Assembly (NCBI GenBank): GCA_036852015.1
Contig: JAANDG010000064.1
Span: 124,001-188,000 of the forward strand
Direction of reading: 5' to 3'
Origin: Pelodera strongyloides
Taxonomy: Eukaryota; Nematoda; Chromadorea; Rhabditida; Rhabditidae
DNA length: 64,000 nucleotides
In this document: positions 11,945-23,500 of the stretch, piece by piece
Layout: each line of letters begins with the position of its first letter
Position numbering within the stretch: the stretch's first letter is position 1
Made by a program: the position numbers and the translations under genes
Notes under the pieces: model-generated
Told to the model about the DNA's origin: nothing
What the model saw: only the letters and a program-made list of their open reading frames with translations
Databases searched by the model: none

Positions 11945-14168
11945 GGACAAACACTAATACCCAAACAAGCAACTTCTATAAAATCTTGTGCTGTCTTGTG
12001 CTTTGTTTTTGGCTGTGCTCTAATCTACATAAACTAGTGTAGGGTATCAGTATCATGCATGTATCATAATCATGCCTGTTTTTTGAAACTTGACAAATAC
12101 TAGGTATGTAGGTATTGTGTACGACAAAGACAAACGGTGTACGTTGAGGGCGGAGGGCGGAGAACGGAGAAAAGAGGGCGGAGAACCATAGATGTAAAGA
12201 TAACCACAGTATAGGTATAGGTATAGGTATAGCTAACCATTCAGTATTATTGACACTATTGCCAAGAGGAGGCATGCGCATAGCTAAAATAGACAAAAAA
12301 TACTGGATAAAGTATACGGAATATGAAATGAGCATTAATTACAATACCATAACAAGGAGCAAACATTTGAAATCGGAACAAAATGTAGCTAGGCTAAAGG
12401 CGAGCAGATGGACGGCGGGCGAGTGAAGGCAAAGTAAAGAAGCTTGGCTGAATCAGGAAAAGAAATGGAATGAGTTAATAGAATGAGTTAAATAGACGGT
12501 AAATGTTGTAAATGAAGGACTTCGAGCAAATAACAAAGTAACCAAATTTCCTCGCTTACCTTGTCGATATAATCAAGTAAATTATCGTACATCCGGATTT
12601 TAATATTAATTAGTACCAACTTAACTATGTTTGTAAAATCAACTTAGTTTATAAAATGTTTATAAAATAAAAGTTATTATTAATTTAAAAAAAGAGTAGT
12701 ACTGTAGGAGCACGGTAAAAAACGCACAAACTAGATTGTAGATTGTACATGCTACGATTTTTATATAAATAAATGGAAGGTTATCGCACGCAGGAAAAAA
12801 ATATTCAATAATTAATAATAGAAAAAAGGACAATATTGCGTTGCACTGTTTTATAGTTTGTAGGCCAGCAAGATGGGCGGAGCCTAAAATGCCAAAATAT
12901 TGTGCGTTTATTTCCATTTTGGTTACGTTTAAATTTCCCAGATTTTAGCCTTATCTCGACAGAAAAAAAAACTGAAACTATTAATCATTAGTTTAAAAAT
13001 AAAATCGCATAAACTAGGAATCACAAAAATTAAATTAAGAATGTGTTGCAGAGACGGCCATAGACCATTTCGAAATTTACCATTCAAAATCATATTGCTT
13101 TCCGCACAAAAGATTATTGGCGAGAAACCACGCTCCAATTTGCTCGGAAAGCCGATTTATCTCGGTTTCACCCAGCTACCAACTTTTACACCCTTGGTAG
13201 AGTGAGGGGGTTCCGGGTCGGGATCGAACCAACGACGGGTGGTGTGAGCAAAGCAGTTGCAACTCTCTGCAGATATTCTCTCGTGTAGTTCATAATATGG
13301 TAAATTTTTCGATACTTGAAAGAAAAATCGTCCATACTTGCAAATCCAATAACCCATAACGCGCAGTACGCAAGGCTTACTCTAAATTTCGTCATTTGTT
13401 TTCTTATGTAGTGCTTTGTAAAATTCCACTGCCTCTCTTACGGACTATGCCTATCTGGGCTCTATTGCCTTGTACGGTAGATATTAAATTCCACTAACCA
13501 CAACCACGGAAAAATAGAGGCTCGCCCCACTATTAAGAAATGCAATTTTTGAATATATTTTATTATTTTGATAAGGGGAAGGTATTACCTATTCATATTG
13601 ATTATTTAACCAAAATATACAAATTTAAAATCTATTTATTTTATAGAGATCACACATTTTAAGAAATGTGCAAAACAAAATCCCTCGACCCTACATGAAG
13701 TGTAGGTGTTGTTAGTAGTTACCAGGTATAAAGTATAAGAGGAAAACCCTAATGTTACAAACGGCGCACCCATCTGTGGCGCACCCTTTGAGAAACTATA
13801 ACTCCTTACCGGCAATTGCGCCGCGATACCGCGCCATAGGGCCGCCGCACGACCACGGAAATTCCTACGTGTACGTACAATAGTAAATTTATAGTCGTAA
13901 ATAAAAAAATCTTGAAGAGCGCCTTACTCACAATAGAACTGCAATCAGAATATCCACTCGGTTTCCTTGGGGAATTATTTCCTGGCGTCTGGAAATAGTA
14001 CCCAAACGTGAGTCGGAGGGAAAAAGACAGTATTTTCCTTGGAAGATTAAGGCGAATATGGCGTCGACATGTTGTTGGTTTCCCGATACTTCCTTGGTTA
14101 GTTATGCCATCCACTGAATAACATCAATCCAAGCTCCCAGTATATACCAACACATGCACTTGAACATA
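11945..14168. other. intergenic, no gene seen
   Basis: AT-rich DNA between the SSP gene and the 3' end of the kinase-like gene. It contains a short hexamer run (ATAGGT, about 12207-12232), a tRNA-like B-box remnant at about 13160-13262, and part of a foldback family around 13250-13360 that recurs at 46438-46712. No reading frame with coding character is visible. Confidence 0.6.
13160..13262 (-). other. tRNA-like B-box remnant
   Basis: On the minus strand GTTGGTTCGATCCCGACC matches a Pol III B box. No acceptor stem or complete cloverleaf could be folded by eye, so this is most likely a tRNA-derived (SINE-like) remnant. Confidence 0.4.
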
Positions 14169-14174
14169 TTTATT
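14169..14174 (-). terminator. candidate poly(A) signal of the kinase-like gene
   Basis: AATAAA on the minus strand about 77 bases beyond the TGA stop at 14251-14253. Confidence 0.55.
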
Positions 14175-14250
14175 AACCTTTAACGAAGCGTTTGATATTG
14201 TTAGTAAATCTTAATTAATAATTTTCATGCAATTAATCAATCTTCATGCT

Positions 14251-15560
14251 TCAGTCGAATTTACGTGCAGCATCAGCCTCCCTGCACTCTTTTTCGAACG
14301 GTTTCTCCTTTGTATACTTCGAGTTGGGGTCATCCTAAAATTATAAATAATTTTGAAGCAACTGAGCTTGGCTTAACTAGGAACACACAGAAAATATCAA
14401 TCAGACTAGACTCCGAGCGATTTATACTCCGATATATGCCCAAGCTGTTTGGTAGCCCAATTCATCCTGGGCTCTTGGGCTATATTCCTATAGTATCTTA
14501 TTTTCTCGCCCAACAATAAGCCTGGTCCCAACTCTAAAAATAAGCCAAGGATGTGCAGATATGCTGATATGCACAGCAATGAGGACCTTAAAGAATTCTC
14601 TCAATGGCTCGACTGGTTCCACACTGAAATTGTAGAGCATCTGGAACATGAGGTCGTGAAGTTGCTTGAATGTCGGCCTTTCCTGGATTGTATGCAAAAA
14701 TTAGTGTAACCAGGCATAAATACCTGAATAGAATAATTATTGGCATCCACAGACCACAAAATATCTAGAGAAGACATAAGAACACAAACAAGCCCAAATT
14801 TTCATTTTTATTACCACATTCATGACCTAACGGCGCTGGGTTTTCTTTGTACAAAACCATTTGGTGACCACTTTGCGACCATGTGGCGATCCTTCGTTCG
14901 CAGAAACCATTGTCAACTGGTTGAGTGGTTGCCAAATGGTACAACTCCTTTTCCTTGTGTAACATAGTAAGAAACCAACTTTGGGATCCTTTTTGAGGCA
15001 CCTCTTCATAATATCAGTCAGCACATTACATGTCACCGGTCTTTTCGGGTTCACCAAGCACATGGTCTGATTTGAGTCGAACAATTCCTTCAGTTGCTCC
15101 TTATTCTCAATTTTCTTCTTTTCAAAAGCATAGGGAGTGAACCCGTCAGTGTTGATCTAAATATCGATTAATTAAAAAAGAAAAGTAGTTGTGGAGCAGG
15201 TTCATGTGTATTCTATTTCAATGAAAAAATAATAGTTAGGCACACTCATGATTTAACAGTAGTAGTAATGAGACAGTAGCGGCATCGCGATGACAGCAAG
15301 GATTTTAATAATGTGCATAATTGGAGGAATGCTTGTCCCCAGACCTCTAGGAATGGAAATTACTTCACCTCAAAGCACAAACACGCAAATGCCCACACAT
15401 CACTTTGAATGTCGAACACTTTATCCTGAAGGCTTTCCGGAGCGAACCAGGGCCAGTCGAAATCAGCTTGGTTGATCGACGGCGCTCCCACCTGTATTGG
15501 AAAATAGTGAGGTGACACACAATACAGACACGCACACAGAAACGCACACACACACACACG

Positions 15561-15605
<45 letters not shown>

Positions 15606-18600
15606 GCACATACACACAAACACACTCACACACACAAACACAAACACACACACGCACAAACGCACGCAAGCACACATACACACAAATTACTTTGTTGAAG
15701 AAATGATAGGGAAGCATGTAGTCGCACAGCTTGCACACAAAGTGGTACTTCTGCTCGCATGTCACAATCACGTTAGAGGCTCGGAGATGGCGATGGCAGA
15801 GGCCGTTCAACTCAAGGAAACGCATCGCGGCGACCACCTAAATGAGAGCCAAGTTTGTAATTTCTTAAATACACAAATATATTGTGGAATCTCTCTCGGC
15901 TTGCACCGAGTTTATTTTGAAACTTGAAACATCCAGCACTGAGAGCCGATGAATTGCGCGCCGCACCATTTCGGGAAACAAAATGCGCGCCGCAAAGGAA
16001 TGGGAAACAAAATGCGCGCGGAATAGAAATGGCGCGCAAAGTGTTTCCCGAAAAGGTGCGGAAACGGTGCGGAAATGGTGCGGGGCGCAAGTTGCGCCCC
16101 GCACCATTTCCGCACCTTTTCGGCAACATTTTTGAAAGCGCTCGGAGGATCTGCCGTAAGTGCAGTTGTTGTACTAATATTTTTCCGCAAGCACACATCT
16201 CAAATGTGCTGTGTGGTCGAGTGGGCTAAGGCGCTGTTCAGAGAAAGTATCTAACAAGAGTGTAGGGTTCGAACCCAATAAGCTGCTTTCTTTTTGCAGT
16301 TGCTACTTTTCCCGCACCGTTTCCGCACCTTTTCGGCAACGGTTTGGGGGTGTTTCCCGCACCAAAACGGCAACCGGTGGGAGTGAAAAAACTTTTGCGG
16401 CGCGCATCAAATTCTTTTGCGGGAAACACCCCCAAACTGTTGCGGCGCGCAACTCTTGAGTTTCGTTGAGAAAAATCTGCCGTGATTTTAAACTGTGCGC
16501 AATGTGAGAGAGAAATAGAGAGAAAGAGAGAGAGAGAGAGAGAGTGAGAGAGAGAGAAAGAGAGAAAAAGAGGGAGCTTTACCTGATAGACAATATCCAA
16601 CTTGGGTCGGTCGGGCATATAATCTGCTTCAAACTCTCGAAGACGTAGGAACTGATCGACAGGGAAACCATGCTCATAACTGAATGCGATCCAATTATCT
16701 GAAACGAGAATGTTGGTAGACTTTGTTGAAATAACCGCGTAATGTAAATTTGCTAAAAGCTAAACTATGTGGGTAATGAGTAAAACGAAAAAGTTAACGT
16801 TTCGCTGGTAGTTTAGCTCCATACTAACTTTTACTCAAGACTTAGGCTTAGGTTTAGGCTTAGGCTTAGGCTTAGGCTCAGGCTCAAGCTCAGGTTCCTA
16901 ATTGTTCGTAATTGTTGCAATCGTGTCCTCAAGACCCATTACCAGTCGTACTTGAACATAAGAATTAAAGGAACGCAGTCACGATAAATTCCTCATTTTA
17001 TTTGATTTTCATTAAATATAGGAAGGCGTGAAGGAAAATATGATACCAATTGAAATCAAAGGGAGAGGCCCGCGAGAAAAAAGCCCTCCTCAATATATTT
17101 GCACAGAATGTCCGGAATTTCAGAAATGTTACTGTGAAACCCGCATTTCTTTGCACCTAATACTCACAGAGTTATTCCCCCGCAAACAATTCGCCCAGGT
17201 ACCGTAGGCAGCAACTTCAAAATACGTTTTTACGGTTTATATCCGTCTAGCATTCTTTCTCTACATAGTAATTGTTAAACGAATGAAGAACATTCCTACG
17301 ATAATAAAAAAGTGTTTCCAATATTGTGATGCCCTAAAAACGCAAAATTGATTCTGACTACGGTACCTGGCCGAACTGTTTGCTGGGGAATAACTCTGTG
17401 AGTTCTATATGCAAAGAAATTCGGTTTTTACAGCAATATTTCTAAAATTCCGGACATTCTGTGCGAGTAAACTGAGGTAAACTTTTTCCTCATGGGCCCC
17501 TCCCTTTAAAGAGAAACGAACCTGATAATGGGAGTGACTGGATAACAATATATTGTGAATGAAAGCAATTGCCCGGATTGCTGCCGAGACTGAATACCCT
17601 GCAGTGACAGCATAACACAAATGTCTAACAATTCAGGGTATTTATTATATTACCATGAGCCTTTGCCCGGGCAATTGCGCATCTACTGTAGTCCAGTAAC
17701 CCCCATTCTCAGTGAATTCTCTCCCCGAGTTTGTTTTCCTGGAACTTGGTGTTGGTATCGAATGTTTTCTCATAACTCCCTATAATTAATAAAAAATAAA
17801 TAAAAATTGCGAAAATATCGTGACTGCGTTCCTTTAAAAGAAACCTTTTTCATTTCCAGAATTGAAGGCCATAATGTGAAACAAATACTCATGCCCGCGA
17901 ATATCTAGTTCCTTCTGAAACAGGTTAAGTTTAAAGCGAAATACCGACCGGTTTTTGAAACACCTCGAGTACACCAGCAGTATTATGCAGCCTATGCAAA
18001 TCAACATAAATCAGAATAAAAAATCGAGCCGCATTTGAGCAAATTAGCATAAATATAGTAAAGATTCAGTTGTCCACGATGCGTTCAGTTCAAAGACTGG
18101 CCGGTGTTTCGCTTTAAAGCAGTGTGACGGTTGGTTTTGCAACAAATGGCAGACGCAGTATTCCGGTGTAGTGGATGCAAATTACGACTACTGCACGATT
18201 ATTAGACCGATTATGTCGTCCACGATGCGTTTCAGAAACCGTCCGGTTTCGCTTTAACAAGTTAGGATTCATTTGTAATGATTTAGGGCGGGTCGAGGAA
18301 CACAGAAAAGGTGCGCGGCTGGGGTGCGCCCTGCCACGGTGCGCCGCCCACGCCGCCCACGCTGCCCACATCAGGCCCGAAATATGTGGGCCGCCACACC
18401 TCGGCTCACCTGCTTTTTGTAAGACGAGCACCGGCCAAAGTTCCGCGTTGAGTGAAGATACCACATAGCTTATCGTTGCTAGTGAGATACGCACTCAAAA
18501 TGCGAGACTTCATCATACACATTACATACAAATACACCAGTTGCGGCTCGGCTGCTTGCTTCTTTCCAACTTGAAACTTTGACCAATGTTTTTTACCGAA

Positions 18601-20498
18601 TATATTGGCTATCAGAGATCTAATTTTATTTCTTTTAATCAATTACTTAATCAATACCTTCTGCGATTCACTAAGTGTTTCATTCTTTGCCCGTCTATCC
18701 ATCATCAAAAGGTTAAGGTCTGCTTGAAAAGCTGCTTCGTTGTAACGACGCTCGTCGATTTTACGCACTAAATTTATAAAATCACAGTTTTCAAACATAA
18801 AAAAGTGTCCAAAAACCGTCGGTAGCCAGTCACCAAATGCTTTTCACAAACATTTTGCGATACGACCACGCAAAACATTGGTCACTACAAGGTCTACAAG
18901 TGTTCACCAAATGGTTTGGCTCATGAAAAAGAAAGGTTACCGCTGCCAAAGTAAATAAAAAGAAATCGACGAACCAGCCACTTTAGCGCGAATTCTTCTG
19001 TTTTGATATGGTACAAGAAAGACGCCTAAATTCGAAATTCAATTTTTTTTCTAAATTTCACATTTACTTTCCTATCCTATGGTTTAAAACGGCCTAACAG
19101 CTGGGTTACGAAATATTTTGTCTGCGTTCCCGTGCTATTCGTCCCCATTACATGTAATACATGGGATGCTGTTTTCCAGCATGCCCTTTCCAAAAACCAC
19201 GCACAATACTGCTTTAATAGAACGAAAAGGACCTCGATACAAACAACCACTGCCGCTCGTTTCTTGTGCGCCATTAGCCATTCTTTCCGAAGAAAGCCTG
19301 AAATTAGGGTAATTAATAAATAACTCACGGTGCTTTGGCCAAGGGTCCCAAGTAGTAGGGACCTTGTATAATTATCAAACTTTTAGCTATCTTCTTATCT
19401 CATACAATGTTGTCTCTTTGTTTGTTTATGTTTGTATGTTTGGATGATGTGCAGTACGCTCTTTGAGTAGTACACGTTCTCGTGCACTAAGCTGGTATTT
19501 TAATAATATACCTAGGTGTAAATGCGTCGAGTGGTTCAGTCTTCTCGCATCGAACTAGGCTTTTTGGTCCAGGAATCACAAGCTTGGGTTTCGAATGCGG
19601 GTAGATCTCAAATAAGTAATAACATTATAACATTTTTGAATTATTATGTAAACTGTAAACATCAACTTGAGCCATTATATATTTATAATCAATTCACAAA
19701 ATTCCGGTCGACATCCCCTTTAAAGCGACATAACACGTGGTTTTTTTTAAGTTCCCCACTTACCGGCGGTACGGGAGGAGCCTCGTACGGCTCACGGTCA
19801 ACAATATGGGCCGGCCGAAGGAGTGGTACCTGGCCATCAAATTTCAGGTTATACTTCTTGGCTGAAAGGGAAATCATTGTACATTTATCAGTTCTTAATT
19901 TTTCGATAAGAGCTTCACCAAACAAGAATACTCAAATTCTCAAATCGCCTAGTTTATTATACATGGCTAATTAGCACTCTGCTACAGTGCTACAGTACTC
20001 CGTGTTTTTGGAGCAGATAAAACTTGGGATCATAGTTAGATTGTATTGCGAAGCCTACTTTTGTAGGCCATTACGAGGAGCAGCAAGTTCGGGTACACGT
20101 CTTTCTCATCGCCCAGGAAATATTCACCAGTTCTGAAAACAGTTCAGGATTCATTGTTAATGATTTAGGGCATACAACACTTTCACTCTTTCCTAGCCGT
20201 ATTAGTTAGCGCGGTGCCGCTCAACTTCCAGTAAAAAAAGTCGAAACAAACGATAGCAAACATAGGCTTAGGCTTAGGCTTAGGTTTAGGCTTAGGCTTA
20301 GAAAAAACCTACTCAGTTCGATTGACCATCAAATAAATGATACTGGGTGCAGGATCTGAGTGCGGGGCAGGGAGTCTGTCCTGAAAGTTATAGGCTTACG
20401 AGGATCATTGACTCATTGAGTTGGTCCGCGTTCATTCGCCCCCTCTTAGCTCTCTCTCTCTCCCCCTCTCTCTCTCTTCTTACTGCCTCTCTATCTCT

Positions 20499-20547
<49 letters not shown>

Positions 20548-23500
20548 ACTCTCCACTCTCCGGCTCTTTTATATATTTTACCCGAAGCGTCTTCCTCGTC
20601 GGATAGTCCTTATATTTCGCATTGTGCTCCTCATCCATTAACCATTCATGGGCCCATTGTTCAGGTGTTCCTGAAGCGAAATATTTGCGCCTGTTTGTGA
20701 GGATGAGCCTAAGCCTAAGCCTGACCCTGAATCTGAGACCGAACCGGAGCCGGATCTTAAGCCGAACAAATCTAGAGAATCGTGCTACCATTTTCCCTGA
20801 TGATGGTGTAAAGCCGAAACGTCGGAAATAAATGTGCTAAACACACTTTGTTTTCTTTGGTTGGAATTACAAGCTCACCACAACACTGAAAACCTTACTT
20901 AGTTTAAACTCTACCTAGTCGTTAAAATCTAGAGAATCGTGCTACGAGTTTGACTATATGGCCCATCATCCATAGTCTAGACATAGTTAGCTCAAGGTTA
21001 CCAATAACTATGAAATATCAGAACGAATAGCAATATATGAAATTTAACTAAAGTAAAATGTATGTTCGTACCTGTTACCGTTTTCACAACCAACATCAGT
21101 GGAGGCCATTGATTTTTGTCCTAAAAATGTGTTGTTTCTTTTTCAAAAATATAAATTAGTGATGTTTCAATAGGGATAAATAAAGATGATTAACTACTGA
21201 CAAAACTCAGTTGTAGCAAAGTGTTGTCTTCGTTCGTTGGGTGATAAGCGTATTTAAACGTAATTCTAGTCCCACGTGTGTACGATTTTTTATTATCATT
21301 CATTAATTTGCACACAACTTATGAAAATTCTGTTGCCCAACATTCGTTTCAAAACCACATGTCATACCACTTTAAACTCTCCTTACCTCTTTGGCTGGCA
21401 GAATAACCGAGGGACTACAGACTACATAAGATCCCCAACATATTGATACATCAGAGGCCATTTCAGAAGCAACTTGAAGGTGGGACATAGCGCCAAAATT
21501 CCATCTAAATTTAGAATTATCGATCGCTGCAACATAATAGAAATAATTTTGAGATGGCATGAATTGGTGCATAGTATCATCTCGAAAACTTTTTTGATCT
21601 GCTCGCGCTCCCCACTTGGCGCAACTGCGGCACACGTGTGGCTCCCGTCGCAAGAGGGGGTGCGCTGAACCTCGTTTTGTGCCCGGCGAGACGCGGTGGA
21701 TCACGTTGAAAACCATGAACTATTTATTGTATATAAACAACGGATAACAACATGGAGCTACGATAAACTACCTTGCTTACTGAAAGCACATAGTACATTG
21801 ACACTTAAGACTAACTTGGGTGAGACGACTTCGGCAGGGTACTTATTCGCAAGCATCAGATCACGCTCCGCCGGTGCATAGTTCTCCTGTTCGGGCACAC
21901 TGAAATAAAAATATGAGTGTATGTGATAGGTAGTTCATGTGATGTGCGTGAGTGTGGGTACATACATACGTGTGAGTGTGTATATGTGCGCAGGCGTGTG
22001 TGCGCGTGCGTGCACTGACGAAACTTGGCGTGCAAGCCGCGTGACAACGGCGTGCAGCGTCCATTTGGCAACGTGGTGGCGTGCAAAAATGCACGCGAAA
22101 CGGTACGGCGTGCAACTTGCCCGCCGGTACCACGCCGCTTGCACGCCAAAAGCCCGAGACGAAATGGCGTGGGTACGGCGTGCAAGTTGCACGCCGTACC
22201 CACGCCGCTTGCACGCCAACCGATTATTTCCCAAATCAATGTCCTAAATACCGTAGTGTCAAGCTAGTGCGCAGCATACTAGAGTTGGCAGACGCACAGT
22301 GAATATTTCTTTCGTCATCATCCGGCGGCCGGCCGGCGCCACTGCTGATTTTTTGGTTAAATAAGTTGTTTTTCTTTTATTTTGCGTATGTTTTAGTGTA
22401 ATTTGACTTTTTCCCAATTGGATGTACGATTAATCTCAATACTATGTTTTCCACCGCTGTTTGTACAGGGACTGACCAAAATGAAGCACTATTCGAAACT
22501 TTGCGATTTACATCTATATGAACATTACTTTATTCACACATACATGATATTTATCGATGTTGCTCTTTATTTAGCTATGAATTTTTGTGTCCGCATGTAC
22601 CATTTACTTGATTGGCTTGTATTTCTTCCCTGCCGCTCTGGCTCTGATTTAAAGAAACTGTTGTTCAGGTTTTGTGTTTTGTCCGTTTGCGTTCTCGCCG
22701 GACTACATGAAATGGACCAACGAGGGTAACTCTTTGTTTTACATTAGTACCATAATTTGTGTACTTTGATACGAGGCAATACGTAGTATAATTTGTTCAC
22801 CCGGTAATATACTATGTTTGTTACCTTGCCTTTAACCCAAATAAGGAATGAGGGCATAGACATAGACCCCGTACATAAACGTTGAGTTGGTTTGTTACCT
22901 TGCGTGATGTCTGAGACTTTTAGATTTACTACATCGTCGCAATGATATGGAACGCTCGTTGTAGTCGGATCTGATACCATACGGAAAGTCGAGTGTGCAG
23001 GTTTCTTTTTATTTCATACGATATGTGACTTACTTTACTTGACTTTACCTTCTTACTTATCACACTTGTTGTCATAAATCGGGTAATTCGTCTACACTTT
23101 TTCTAATCAAAGTAAATGAGGATATAACCCATCGTACGCATTTATTTCTTTGTACTCCGCTGCATACTATGAGTAATATGTATTGTTCAATTGTTCTTAC
23201 ATTTGGTAAACAAATATGGAACTCAGGGACATTTTATCTTTGGTTCTCTTCAAAGTACCGCTTAATTTAAATTTAGAGTCACCCATTGGAAGGCGCCGTG
23301 CCGTGGATTTCTGTCACCGAATGGAAATATAAATATAGTAAGTCATGTCTAAGTTTTTGCAGCAACCTTTGAGAGAAGAAGATAAAAACATGAAATATTA
23401 GAGAGTAGATGAAGTTCCAGTATAAAAAAGGTTTAGTTGTCATGTGACTTTTCAGAAGAAGAGTCTGGCTTATTAGAAGAATGTTTTGGGGGCAATAAAT

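Noticed and set aside
15360..15706. Cys/Val-rich and Thr/His-rich ORFs over 15.36-15.7 kb
   Set aside because: They translate the AC microsatellite; only the 15369-15491 part is a genuine exon, in its own frame.
18410..18478. Possible kinase N-lobe exon reading [19 protein letters not shown]
   Set aside because: Its phase fits the next exon, but there is no confident glycine-loop match and the acceptor is uncertain.
19233..19297. Possible kinase N-lobe exon reading [11 protein letters not shown]
   Set aside because: It looks like a VAVK strand with the lysine lost, but its phase does not match the upstream exon, so it was left unassigned.
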